Assembly: GCF_007830265.1 (NCBI RefSeq)
Contig: NZ_VLKE01000001.1
Span: forward strand, 1,426,001 to 1,490,000
From: Micromonospora olivasterospora
GTDB lineage: Bacteria; Actinomycetota; Actinomycetes; Mycobacteriales; Micromonosporaceae
Length of the DNA: 64,000 nt
Reading direction: 5' to 3'
Shown: positions 51,681 to 60,046 of the stretch, piece by piece
How positions within the stretch are numbered: the first letter of the stretch is position 1
Layout: every line of letters begins with the position of its first letter
Notes under the pieces: model-generated
The model's input: the letters and a program-made list of their open reading frames with translations, nothing else
What the model was told of the DNA's origin: nothing
Databases searched by the model: none
Position numbers and translations under genes: made by a program

Positions 51681-53266
51681 ACGGCGGGGGCCTTGCCCAG
51701 GGCGGTCTCCGCGCGCTCCTCGGGGGTGGCGGGGGGCGGCGGCTCGTTGGCCGTACGCAGCGGGACCTCCCGGATGAACCAGGCGAGCACCGGCACGGCG
51801 ACGGTGAACAGCACCGCCCAGACGAAGACGTTCGAGATGGCGTCGGAGAGGCCGCCCAGCACCAGCTCCCGCGTCTGCGCCGGCAGCTCCTTGAGCTTCT
51901 CCAGGTCCATCCGGCCGCCCTCGCCGCCACCGCCGCTGAACGCGGCCCCGGCCGGCGAGCCGGCGAGCCGGTTGGCGAAGATCGCGCCGAACAGCGAGAT
52001 GCCGAACGAGCCGCCGATGGAGCGGAAGAAGGTGGCCGCGCCGCTGGCCGCCCCGAGGTCCTTCTGCTCGACGCTGTTCTGCGCGATCAGCATCGAGGTC
52101 TGCATGAGGAAGCCCATGCCGGCGCCGAGGACGACCATGTAGAGCGCCAACTCCACCTTGCTGGTGTGCAGGTCGAGCAGCGTCAGCAGCCCCATGCCGA
52201 CGGTCATGCCCACGCCGCCGACGATCGGGAAGATCCGGTAGCGGCCGGTCCTGGTGATGGCCCGGCCGGCCACCAGCGAGACCACCAGCGTCCCGAACAT
52301 CATCGGCAGCAGCAGCAGGCCGCTGTTGGTGGCCGACGCGCCCTGCACGGTCTGCTGGAACAGGGGCAGGAAGTTCATCGCGCCGAACATCGCGAAGCCG
52401 AGCAGGAAGCCAATCACCGAGATCAGCGCGAAGTTGCGGTTGGCGAAGAGCCCGAGCGGCAGGATCGGCTCCGGGGCTCGCCGCTCGACGAACCCGAACG
52501 CGACCAGGGCGACCAGGGCGAGCGCGGCGAGGCCGAGGATCTGCGGGGAGGACCAGTCGTACTCGTTGCCGCCCCAGGTGGTGATCAGCACGATCGTGGT
52601 GATGCCGACCGAGAGCAGGGCGGCGCCCAGCCAGTCGATCCGGTGCTCGGTGCGGTACTTGGGCAGGTGCAGGGTGACCAGCAGCAGCACCAGCGCGACG
52701 CCGCCGAGCGGCAGGTTGACGTAGAACGCCCAGCGCCAGGAGAGGTGGTCGGTGATGAAGCCGCCCACCAGCGGGCCGGCCACCATGGCGACCGCCATGA
52801 TGCCGGCCATCATGCCCTGGTACCGACCCCGCTCCCGGGGCGGCACCAGGTCGCCGATGATGGCCATGACGCCGACCATCAGGCCGCCCGCGCCGAGGCC
52901 CTGGACGGCCCGGAACGCGATCAGCTCGATCATGCCGCTGTCCGCGCCGCCGAACGCGCCGGAGCCGGCCATGCCGCACAGCGCCGAGCCGACCAGGAAG
53001 ATCCCGACCGAGGTGAGGAAGATCGCCTTGCGGCCGTAGAGGTCGCCCAGCTTGCCCCAGATCGGGGTGGAGACGGTGGTGCCCAGCACGTACGCGGTGA
53101 CGACCCAGGTGAAGTGGTCCACCCCACCGAACTCGCCGACGATGCGCGGCAACGCCGTACTCACGATCATGTTGTCGAGCATCGCGAGCATCATCGCGAT
53201 CATCAGGCCGGAGAGGACGACCCTGATGTTGGGTCCCCGCTCCGGCACCCGGTCTGCCTGAGTCAT
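51677..53266 (-). CDS. DHA2-family MFS drug exporter
   Basis: A 529-residue transporter with 14 membrane helices (EmrB/QacA group). The motif-A region GKLGDLYGRKA, motif C GPLVGGF and the LDNMIVSTALPRI opening are typical. Drugs or lipophilic compounds would leave by proton antiport. A TetR gene is divergent, with a perfect palindrome between the starts, so the pump is probably induced by its substrate. Confidence 0.94.
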   Translation of the reverse strand: MTQADRVPERGPNIRVVLSGLMIAMMLAMLDNMIVSTALPRIVGEFGGVDHFTWVVTAYVLGTTVSTPIWGKLGDLYGRKAIFLTSVGIFLVGSALCGMAGSGAFGGADSGMIELIAFRAVQGLGAGGLMVGVMAIIGDLVPPRERGRYQGMMAGIMAVAMVAGPLVGGFITDHLSWRWAFYVNLPLGGVALVLLLVTLHLPKYRTEHRIDWLGAALLSVGITTIVLITTWGGNEYDWSSPQILGLAALALVALVAFGFVERRAPEPILPLGLFANRNFALISVIGFLLGFAMFGAMNFLPLFQQTVQGASATNSGLLLLPMMFGTLVVSLVAGRAITRTGRYRIFPIVGGVGMTVGMGLLTLLDLHTSKVELALYMVVLGAGMGFLMQTSMLIAQNSVEQKDLGAASGAATFFRSIGGSFGISLFGAIFANRLAGSPAGAAFSGGGGEGGRMDLEKLKELPAQTRELVLGGLSDAISNVFVWAVLFTVAVPVLAWFIREVPLRTANEPPPPATPEERAETALGKAPAV

Positions 53267-53302
53267 CGGTAAGCTCCCCCCGAAGTGTGACCGACTTACT
53301 TG

Positions 53303-53334
53303 CCGTCCGGCTAGTTACCTTACTAGCCGGACGG
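53303..53334. promoter_or_regulatory. TetR-type operator
   Basis: Perfect 13-bp arms CCGTCCGGCTAGT and complement separated by TACCTT, in the gap between the divergent pump and TetR genes. It is the obvious binding site of the encoded repressor. Extended matches TTAC/GTAA flank it. Confidence 0.8.
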
Positions 53335-53382
53335 TAAGTTGGGAGACGGGAAACCGTCAAGCGAGTTTGGGTGGTGTTGCAC

Positions 53383-53955
53383 GTGAGGGAGAGCACAGGC
53401 GGCACGCGGGAACGCATCAAGACCGTCGCCCTGGAGCTCTTCACCGAGCAGGGGTACGAGAAGACCTCGCTGCGCGAGATCGCCGAGCGGCTCAACGTGA
53501 CGAAGGCGGCGCTCTACTACCACTTCCGGAGCAAGGACGAGATCGTCAGCAGCTTCGTGGAGGACCGGCTGGACCGGATGGACGCGCTCATCGCGTGGGC
53601 CGAGAAGCAGCCGGCGACGCTGGCGACCCGGCGGGAGCTGATCGCCCGGTACGCCGAGGCCATGTTCGCCAGCGAGCAGGCCGCGGTGATGCGCTTCTTC
53701 GAGCAGAACCAGACGGTGCTGAAGAGCCTCTCCGCCGGCAAGCAGATGCGCGAGCGGATGATGCGCCTGGCCGACGCGCTGGCCCGGGGCGACGACTCGC
53801 CGGCCGCCCAACTGCGCGCCGCGCTGTCGCTGTTCGCCGTGCACAGCAGCTGGTTCGCCGTCCGTGCCCCGAACATCACGGACGCCGAGCGCAAGGCCCT
53901 CGGGCTGGAGATCGCGGACGAGTTGCTGGCCAGGATCGCCGACCAGGGCGAGTGA
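53383..53955 (+). CDS. TetR-family repressor
   Basis: A 190-residue regulator. The N-terminal HTH is visible: GTRERIKTVALELFTEQGYE, then TSLREIAERLNVTKAALYYHF, the hallmark TetR recognition helix. The ligand-binding domain is unspecific. GTG 53383 is favoured; GTG 53371 would add four residues. The palindrome upstream and the divergent exporter indicate a local regulatory pair. Confidence 0.92.
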   Translation: MRESTGGTRERIKTVALELFTEQGYEKTSLREIAERLNVTKAALYYHFRSKDEIVSSFVEDRLDRMDALIAWAEKQPATLATRRELIARYAEAMFASEQAAVMRFFEQNQTVLKSLSAGKQMRERMMRLADALARGDDSPAAQLRAALSLFAVHSSWFAVRAPNITDAERKALGLEIADELLARIADQGE

Positions 53956-53991
53956 GCCCCGCCCTCGCCGGCCGGACGGACGGCCAGCTCG

Positions 53992-54095
53992 CGGGCGGGT
54001 CAGGCCGGCGATCGGCCGCGCGGGCGGGTCAGGCCGACGAGTGGCCGCACGGGCGGGTCAGGCCGACGAGTGGCCGCGCGGGCGGGTCAGGCCGG
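53992..54095. repeat. 29-bp tandem repeat after the TetR gene
   Basis: Unit starts at 53992, 54021, 54050 and 54079 (last copy partial). The final unit contains the stop of the convergent GNAT gene. Confidence 0.88.
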
Positions 54096-54602
54096 CGGGG
54101 CGCCCAGCTCGCGGCGGAGGCCGAGCAGCCGCACGCCGGGCAGCGGCGACCAGTCCCGCTCCGGGGCGCGGACGAAGCCGAGACGGTCGTAGAGCCGCTG
54201 GGCCGTCCCGGCGAACCCGCTGCGTACGCAGATCACCACCGCCGAGCAGCCCAGCTCGGCGGCGCGGGACAGGCAGGCCCGGGCCAGCGCGGCCCCCGCG
54301 CCGCGGCCCTGGGCCGCCGGATCGACGGCGAGCATCCGGAACTCCGCCTCGCCCGGGCCGGACAGCTCGGCGTACGGGGTGCCGGGAAGCACGAACGTGA
54401 CGGAGCCCAGCAGCTCGCCGGTGGCCTCGTCGACGGCGACCAGCACCTCGCCGGTCTCCGCCCGCGCCGCCACGTCGGCGAGCACGGCGCCGTAGCCGTT
54501 CTCGCCCTTGAGCTGGCCGTCCGCCTCGTACGCGGCAACGGTCAGCCGGGCCACCGCCGGGAACTCGGCCGCGGCGGCCCGCCGGACCAGCAGGCCGCTC
54601 AA
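54087..54602 (-). CDS. GNAT acetyltransferase
   Basis: A 171-residue GNAT. The acetyl-CoA site reads EFRMLAVDPAAQGRGAGAAL, followed by LYDRLGFVRAPERDW. The TTG start (54602) overlaps the stop of the biotin carrier gene by four bases (TTGA), so both are on one message. The acceptor is unknown. Confidence 0.82.
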   Translation of the reverse strand: MSGLLVRRAAAAEFPAVARLTVAAYEADGQLKGENGYGAVLADVAARAETGEVLVAVDEATGELLGSVTFVLPGTPYAELSGPGEAEFRMLAVDPAAQGRGAGAALARACLSRAAELGCSAVVICVRSGFAGTAQRLYDRLGFVRAPERDWSPLPGVRLLGLRRELGAPPA

Positions 54603-54814
54603 CCGATCACGGCGATCAGGTCGCCGTCCTGCACCACGTCGCCCTCGTTGACCGCCAGTTGCTGCACGACACCGTCGGACTCGGCGACGACCGGAATCTC
54701 CATCTTCATCGACTCCAGGATCACCAGGGTGTCCCCCTCGGACACGGTGTCCCCGGCCGAGGCGACGACCTTCCACACGTTCGCCACCATCTCGGCGCGG
54801 ATCTCCTCGGCCAT
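54599..54814 (-). CDS. Biotin/lipoyl attachment carrier protein (TB7.3-like)
   Basis: A 71-residue single biotinyl domain: MAEEIRAEMVANVWKVVASA, then the biotin site ESMKMEIPV (Lys37) and the closing VQDGDLIAVIG. It matches the free-standing biotinylated protein TB7.3 of mycobacteria. It would carry CO2 for a carboxylase, but no partner subunit is adjacent. ATG 54814 is best; the upstream frame is basic and non-family. Confidence 0.92.
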   Translation of the reverse strand: MAEEIRAEMVANVWKVVASAGDTVSEGDTLVILESMKMEIPVVAESDGVVQQLAVNEGDVVQDGDLIAVIG

Positions 54815-55051
54815 CTCGGCCCTCCCTCTCCACCGGTGTCTGCGATGCGTATCCAATCATGCGCTTCGCACCGGGCGGGCGCGGCGCGGAACGGTGCCGC
54901 TGCCGCCCCGCCGGTTCCGGCCCGCCGGGCGGACGTCCGGCGCCGACGCACTAGCATCAGCGGGTCGGACCCGGGACGCCCGGGAGGCCGGTACGCGACC
55001 ACCGCCGCGCTCCCGCGCGGGCGGACGTGACCAGCACATGAGGAGGTCAGC

Positions 55052-55126
55052 ATGGCGAAGAAGGCCCGTAGGAAGAAGGCCCGCAAGAAGAGCAGCGCGA
55101 ACCACGGCAAGCGCCCCAACTCCTGA
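55052..55126 (+). CDS. Large ribosomal subunit protein bL37
   Basis: A 24-residue basic peptide, MAKKARRKKARKKSSANHGK followed by RPNS, with AGGAGG five bases before its ATG. It matches the actinobacterial bL37, a tiny protein found on mycobacterial 50S subunits, and is placed between TB7.3 and rsrA-sigR as in mycobacteria. A strong terminator follows. Confidence 0.9.
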   Translation: MAKKARRKKARKKSSANHGKRPNS

Positions 55127-55186
55127 CGGGAGCGGCGGCGCCCGCCGTCCGTTTCAGCACACCGTCCGGCCACCCGCCGGACGCGG

Positions 55187-55218
55187 CGGTGGCCCGGGTC
55201 GGTCGACCCGGGCCACCG
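55187..55218. terminator. Bidirectional hairpin terminator
   Basis: Perfect 14-bp arms (55187-55200 and 55205-55218) with loop GGTC, between convergent bL37 and rsrA. Confidence 0.85.
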
Positions 55219-55246
55219 TCGTAGGTGGTTCGTCGCGCGCGGCGCG

Positions 55247-55534
55247 TCAGTCCGTCAGCTCGCGCGACTCGCTCGCCTCGAACACGACCAGCTCGGTCAG
55301 GCGGATCCGCAGCCGCTCGCGCAGTTGCTCCGGCGCGGTCTCGTTGCCGCAGCAGCGGGCGACCAGCGCCTTCACCTCCTGCTCCAGGCCGTACTCGCGC
55401 AGGCACGGCCCGCACTCGTCGAGGTGTCGCCGGATGAGCGTGCGGCGCGCCTCGCCGCACTCCAGGTCGAGGTAGAGGTAGACCTCCGCGAGCACCTCGC
55501 GGCAGTCCGTCTCGTGCGGCTCTCCACAGCTCAC
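55247..55534 (-). CDS. rsrA: Mycothiol-system anti-sigma factor RsrA
   Basis: A 95-residue zinc-binding anti-sigma factor. Cys11, His37, Cys41 and Cys44 (HLDECGPC) stand at the same numbers as in Streptomyces RsrA, whose zinc is lost when the Cys11-Cys44 bond forms under thiol oxidation. It holds SigR inactive in reducing conditions. The start follows the sigR stop by one base, so the two form an operon. Confidence 0.95.
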   Translation of the reverse strand: MSCGEPHETDCREVLAEVYLYLDLECGEARRTLIRRHLDECGPCLREYGLEQEVKALVARCCGNETAPEQLRERLRIRLTELVVFEASESRELTD

Positions 55535-55535
55535 G

Positions 55536-56153
55536 TCACACCTCCCGGCCGGCGGCGGCGGTCGAGCCCTTGCCGGACGACGCGGCGGTGAACCCGCGGT
55601 CGGCGGCGTACCGCTCGAGCAGCTTGCGCAGGTTACGACGGCCGCGGTGCAGCCGGGACATCACGGTGCCGATGGGCGTGCCCATGATGTCGGCGACCTC
55701 CTTGTAGGAGAAGCCCTCGACGTCGGTGAGGTAGACGGCCAGGCGGAACTCCTCCGGCAGCTGCTGGAGGGCCTCCTTGACGTCGCTGTCGGGCAGCCGG
55801 TCCAGCGCCTCCGTCTCGGCCGAGCGAAGCCCGCTCGAGGTGTGCGACTCGGCCTCGGCGAGCTGCCAGTCGGTGATCTCCTCCGTGGGCGCCTGCACCG
55901 GCTGGCGCTGCCGCTTGCGGTAGGAGTTGATGTAGGTGTTGGTCAGGATCCGGTACAGCCAGGCCTTCAGGTTGGTGCCCTGCTCGAACTGGTGGAAGGC
56001 GGCGTACGCCTTCAGGTACGTCTCCTGGACCAGGTCCTCGGCATCCGCCGGGTTACGCGTCATGCGCAGCGCGGCGGCGTAGAGCTGGTCGACGAAGGGC
56101 ATCGCGTCCCGCTCGAAGCGGGCCCTGCGCTCGTCCGTCTTCTCGGTTGTCAA
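55536..56153 (-). CDS. sigR: ECF sigma factor SigR/SigH
   Basis: A 205-residue ECF sigma factor with region 2 ([41 protein letters not shown]) and region 4 ([39 protein letters not shown]). It controls the thiol-oxidative stress regulon and is released by RsrA. TTG 56153 has GAGGGG at ideal spacing; GTG 56159 is closer to it. The frame is open to 56363, adding ~70 residues that could give an extended isoform like the unstable sigma-R-prime of Streptomyces. A TATCCT -10-like box lies in that extension. Confidence 0.95.
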   Translation of the reverse strand: MTTEKTDERRARFERDAMPFVDQLYAAALRMTRNPADAEDLVQETYLKAYAAFHQFEQGTNLKAWLYRILTNTYINSYRKRQRQPVQAPTEEITDWQLAEAESHTSSGLRSAETEALDRLPDSDVKEALQQLPEEFRLAVYLTDVEGFSYKEVADIMGTPIGTVMSRLHRGRRNLRKLLERYAADRGFTAASSGKGSTAAAGREV

Positions 56154-56606
56154 CCGCACATCCCCTCGCGTCGGATGCCTTCCCGCCGAGGATACGCGCC
56201 CGACCGCGCCCGCAGATCCACTTCCGGGCGGTGTGCCGGCGCTCACCGTCTCCGGCTGGGCCGGCGGCGCCGTCGCGGGCCAGTCCGGCCCGTCCAGCAG
56301 CTGCCGGAGCAGCCGCGCCTGGACCTGTTCGTCCCGTTCCCGGCTCCGGGTCTCCGTCGGCACCGGTCACCCCCTCGAAGCAGAAGTCTCGTCCGAGGGT
56401 GGTAACGCGGCGTGTGGGCCGCCGCATTCCTGCTCACCCGCCCCCGTTCCTGGCCCCGGCCCCGGCGGGTGCCGGCGCTGGGACCAGGAAGGGCCTGGGA
56501 GGGACGGCGCCGAGGCCCGAACCGGGCCGCCGGCACCATCGGAGTCAACGACGTGCGCCGCGCCCGGACACGGCCGGCGCCGGGTGCGGACACGGCCGAC
56601 GCCCGC
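56154..56606. other. Region upstream of sigR
   Basis: The first 210 bases are an open extension of the sigR frame, possibly used as an alternative N-terminus. From 56364 to 56606 nothing convincing was seen. Confidence 0.5.
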
Positions 56607-57227
56607 TCAGGGCATCGACGCCCAGCCCCGCTCGCGCAGCCAGTCGATCACCACTTTGGCCGTGCCGGCCGGGTCGACGCGCAGGTCGTGCCGCTCGCCG
56701 GGGCGGACCACCACCCGGACCGGCGGGGCCGCCTCGGGCACGCCGAACGGGTCGCGGTCGCCGTTGACCACCAGCGTCGGCAAGCCGGTGGCCAGCTCCG
56801 CCGCCCGGGAGCGTTCCGGGCGACCGGGCGGGTGCAGCGGGAAGGCCAGCGCCACCACGCCGTCGGCGCCGACCCCGGGCGCCGTGCGACAGGCGACGCG
56901 GGCGCCGCTGGACCGGCCGCCGACCACGAGCGCCGGCACGGCGGGATGCCGACGGCGCAGCTCGGCCAGCACGGCCGTCCACGCCTCGTCGAGGTGGCCT
57001 GCGGGGGCCGGCGCGCGCCGGCCGGCAACCCGGTACGGCTGGGTCACCAGGGCCACCGCCACGCCGGCGGCGACCGCGGCGTCCCGCAGGGCGCGCAGGT
57101 CCGGCGCGTCGACGTCACCGCCCGCGCCGTGCCCGAGCACGAGCAGGGCGGCCGCCGGGCCGACCGGCAGGGCGGTGTCGACCCGGGCTGGCCCGCGTGG
57201 TGTCTGGATCTCGTCGTCGTGCCGCAC
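56607..57227 (-). CDS. Alpha/beta hydrolase (KANL3/Tex30-like)
   Basis: A 206-residue hydrolase. VLGHGAGG forms the oxyanion loop, VVGGRSSGARVA holds the nucleophile serine, DRDPFG the acid and RHDL the His. There is no signal peptide, so it is cytoplasmic. The substrate is unknown. Confidence 0.85.
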   Translation of the reverse strand: MRHDDEIQTPRGPARVDTALPVGPAAALLVLGHGAGGDVDAPDLRALRDAAVAAGVAVALVTQPYRVAGRRAPAPAGHLDEAWTAVLAELRRRHPAVPALVVGGRSSGARVACRTAPGVGADGVVALAFPLHPPGRPERSRAAELATGLPTLVVNGDRDPFGVPEAAPPVRVVVRPGERHDLRVDPAGTAKVVIDWLRERGWASMP

Positions 57228-57307
57228 CGGCCCATTCTGCGGGTCGGCGCTCCTCCGTCAGCGCGAGCGGTGGAAGAGCCACCGGTCGACGGAGGAGCGC
57301 CGCCCGG

Positions 57308-57700
57308 TCAGCTCAGCGGGACCAGGGCGAGCAGCCGGTCCCGCACCGGCGGCCCGGCCTCGTCGGCCGCGTCCGGATCCGGATCGACCTCGCCGCGCCA
57401 GGCGACCAGCATCGCCCGACGTTCGCGCGGCGTGGTGCCGCCCCAGACGCCGTGGCAGTCACCGACCTCCAGCGCCCAGGCCAGGCAGGAGCCCTGAACG
57501 TCGCAACTGCGGCAGAGCGCGACGGCCGCGTCGGCCGGTTCGTTCGGCGCCGGAAAGAATGTCTCCGGGTCCACGCTCTGACAGGTTCCCCTGGTTCGCC
57601 ATGCATCGTCCTGTTGCCGTTCACGCAACGCCCGCAACAGTCGCGGATCCCGTCGCGCGGCAGCCACCTCGTGCGGGCGGGGCATACGCGCCCGTGTCAT
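57308..57700 (-). CDS. WhiB-family transcriptional regulator
   Basis: A 130-residue WhiB protein. The four [4Fe-4S] cysteines are in GTCQS and LCRSCDVQGSC; VWGGTTPRERRAML is the G(V/I)WGG turn. The N-terminus (residues 1-35) is a basic extension and there is no AT-hook, so it is not WhiB7. A GGGAGG site precedes ATG 57700. It lies downstream of the SRAP gene and is probably transcribed from the 212-base gap. Confidence 0.9.
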   Translation of the reverse strand: MTRARMPRPHEVAAARRDPRLLRALRERQQDDAWRTRGTCQSVDPETFFPAPNEPADAAVALCRSCDVQGSCLAWALEVGDCHGVWGGTTPRERRAMLVAWRGEVDPDPDAADEAGPPVRDRLLALVPLS

Positions 57701-57743
57701 CCACCCACCTCCCCCGTGGGACCGGAAATGTCGATGGGCGTCG

Positions 57744-57758
57744 TTCGCACCGTGCGAA
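57744..57758. promoter_or_regulatory. Palindrome upstream of the whiB gene
   Basis: TTCGCAC-C-GTGCGAA, a 15-base perfect dyad in the leader region about 45 bases before the whiB start. It could be an operator; no family is suggested. Confidence 0.4.
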
Positions 57759-57912
57759 TCGACACCCACTACCGGCGCTGTGTTGTATCGCACTTCGGGA
57801 CGCGGGGACAAGGGCCCGCCCGAAAACTCGCGTAAAAGTCGGCGGGACAGTTGGGCGACGATTCGTCACCAACGCCGTCAAATCAGCGCGCGACAATGCA
57901 CGCAAGCAAGTG

Positions 57913-58620
57913 TCAGAAAAGCGTCATTTCCTCGGCCGGCGGGGCCGGCGCCGGAATGCGGTCGATCAACTGCGGTCCGTCGTTGCGTACGTTGCCGACC
58001 GCCGGCCCGACCGGCCGGATCTCCAGCCCGGCCAGCCAGTCCGGTGTTGGCGGGGCGAGCAGCGCGGCGGGGTCGTCGGCCGGGCCCAGCCAGGCGGACC
58101 AGCGCTCGCGGGGCAACAGCAGCGGCATCCGGTCGTGCACCTCGGCCAGCTCACCGACCGCCGCCGTGGTCAGCACGCTGAAGGTCAGCAGCGGCCCGGA
58201 CGAACCCTCCCAGACCGACCAGATGCCGGCCAGGGCGAGCACCGAGGCGTCGGCGGGGGTCATGTAGTAGGCCTGGCGGCCGCCCTCGGCCAGCCGGACC
58301 CACTCGTACCAGCCGTCGGCGGGGACCAGGCAGCGGCGGCGGGCGAACGAGGGCGCGTACGCCCGGCTCGTGGCCACCGTCTCGGCCCGGGCGTTGATCA
58401 TCCGGGCGGCGCCGGCGGGCGCGGAGGCCCAGGGCGGGACCAGCCCCCAGCGGCCGGCGGAGAGGGCCCGGTGCCCCTCGCCGGCGAGCCGGACCAGCGG
58501 CACGGAATCGGTCGGCGCCACGTTGTGGCTCGACCGGGCGCCGCCGTCGGTCTCGTCGTACGACTCGAACAGCGCGCTCAGGTCACCCGCGCTCCGGGTC
58601 GTCGCGTACCTCCCGCACAT
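57913..58620 (-). CDS. SOS-response-associated peptidase (SRAP/YedK)
   Basis: A 235-residue SRAP protein. The catalytic Cys2 (MCGRY) is exposed after Met removal, Asn is in INARAE, and the His in EVHDRMP. It cross-links to abasic sites in single-stranded DNA to protect them. MCGRY fixes the start at ATG 58620. It stands next to aroA as in Mycobacterium. Confidence 0.95.
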   Translation of the reverse strand: MCGRYATTRSAGDLSALFESYDETDGGARSSHNVAPTDSVPLVRLAGEGHRALSAGRWGLVPPWASAPAGAARMINARAETVATSRAYAPSFARRRCLVPADGWYEWVRLAEGGRQAYYMTPADASVLALAGIWSVWEGSSGPLLTFSVLTTAAVGELAEVHDRMPLLLPRERWSAWLGPADDPAALLAPPTPDWLAGLEIRPVGPAVGNVRNDGPQLIDRIPAPAPPAEEMTLF

Positions 58621-58720
58621 GGCCACACGCTAGCGCCCCGGGCCGTCCTCGGCTGTCCCGCCAACCGGGAGCGGATCGCGCGGCCCGCCGCCGGGCTCGC
58701 GGACACGGCAGAATGTCACC

Positions 58721-60028
58721 GTGGGGAACCTGACCGCGACCCGGCCGCTTCGGCCGTGGACCGCACCGACCGCGTCCGACCCGGTGATGGCCTCGCTGCG
58801 GCTGCCCGGCTCCAAGTCGATGACCGCCCGCGCGCTGGTCCTCAGCGCCCTGGCCGGCGGCCCGTCCACGCTCGCCGGGCCACTGCGCGCCCGGGACACC
58901 GAGCTGATGGCGGGCGCGCTGCGCGCGCTGGGCGCGCACATGTCGATCGCCGACGACGACCGGTGGCTCGTCCGCCCCCACCCCCTGGTCGGCCCGGCGC
59001 ACGTCGACGTGGGCCTCGCCGGCACCATCATGCGCTTCGTGCCACCCGTCGCCGGCCTCGCCGAGGGGCGGATCACCTTCGACGGCGACCCGCAGGCCCG
59101 CACCCGCCCGCTCGGCCCGCTGATCGGCGCGCTGCGGTCCCTCGGCGTACGGATCGAGACCCCGGCCACCGGCACCGGCAGCCTCCCGCTGACCGTCTTC
59201 GGCGCCGGCCGGGTCACCGGCGGCGAGGTGGTGATCGACGCCTCCGCCTCCAGCCAGCTCGTCTCGGGCCTGCTGCTGGCCGCGCCGCGCTTCGACCGCG
59301 GGGTCGTCGTCCGGCACGTCGGTCCGCCGGTCCCCTCCGCGCCGCACCTGCGGATGACCGTGCAGATGCTCCGGGCCGCCGGGGCGGCGGTCGACGACGC
59401 CATGCCCGACGTCTGGGTGGTCGAGCCCGGCCCGTTGGCCGGTCGGGGCTGGGAGATCGAGCCGGACCTGTCCGGCGCGGTGCCGTTCTTCGCCGCCGCG
59501 CTGGTCACCGGCGGCGAGGTGACGCTGCAGGGCTGGCCGCGCAGCAGCGCCCAGCCGGTCGAGCAGCTCCGCTCGCTGCTGCAGCGCATGGGTGGCGACG
59601 TGACCCTCACCACCGAGGGGCTGACCGTGCGCGGCACCGGCACGGTGCGCGGGATCGACGCCGACCTGTCCGACGTGAGCGAGCTGACCCCGGCGCTGAC
59701 CGCGCTGGCCATGCTCGCCGACTCGCCGTCCCGGTTCAGCGGCGTCGCGCACATCCGGGGCCACGAGACCGACCGGATCACCGCGCTGGCGCGCGAGTTC
59801 ACCGCCCTGGGCGCGGACCTGACCGAGTCGGAGGACGGGCTGGAGATCCGCCCCCGCCCGCTGCGCGGCGGGACGTTCCGGACGTACCACGACCACCGGA
59901 TGGCGCACGCCGCCGCGGTGGCCGGGCTCGCCGTCCCCGGCATCGAGCTGGACGACGTGTCGTGCACCTCCAAGACCATGCCGGAGTTCCCGGCACTATG
60001 GTCGGCGATGGTGACCGGAAAGAGTTGA
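58721..60028 (+). CDS. aroA: 3-phosphoshikimate 1-carboxyvinyltransferase (EPSP synthase)
   Basis: A 435-residue EPSP synthase. GSKSMTARALVLSALAGGP is the N-terminal substrate loop, VGLAGTIMRFVPP the second, and the C-terminal region has RGHETDRITAL and TYHDHRMAHAAA. It joins shikimate-3-phosphate and PEP in the aromatic amino-acid pathway. GTG start. rsgA follows after a short gap. Confidence 0.97.
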   Translation: MGNLTATRPLRPWTAPTASDPVMASLRLPGSKSMTARALVLSALAGGPSTLAGPLRARDTELMAGALRALGAHMSIADDDRWLVRPHPLVGPAHVDVGLAGTIMRFVPPVAGLAEGRITFDGDPQARTRPLGPLIGALRSLGVRIETPATGTGSLPLTVFGAGRVTGGEVVIDASASSQLVSGLLLAAPRFDRGVVVRHVGPPVPSAPHLRMTVQMLRAAGAAVDDAMPDVWVVEPGPLAGRGWEIEPDLSGAVPFFAAALVTGGEVTLQGWPRSSAQPVEQLRSLLQRMGGDVTLTTEGLTVRGTGTVRGIDADLSDVSELTPALTALAMLADSPSRFSGVAHIRGHETDRITALAREFTALGADLTESEDGLEIRPRPLRGGTFRTYHDHRMAHAAAVAGLAVPGIELDDVSCTSKTMPEFPALWSAMVTGKS

Positions 60029-60046
60029 CACGACGGGGGGACGGTC

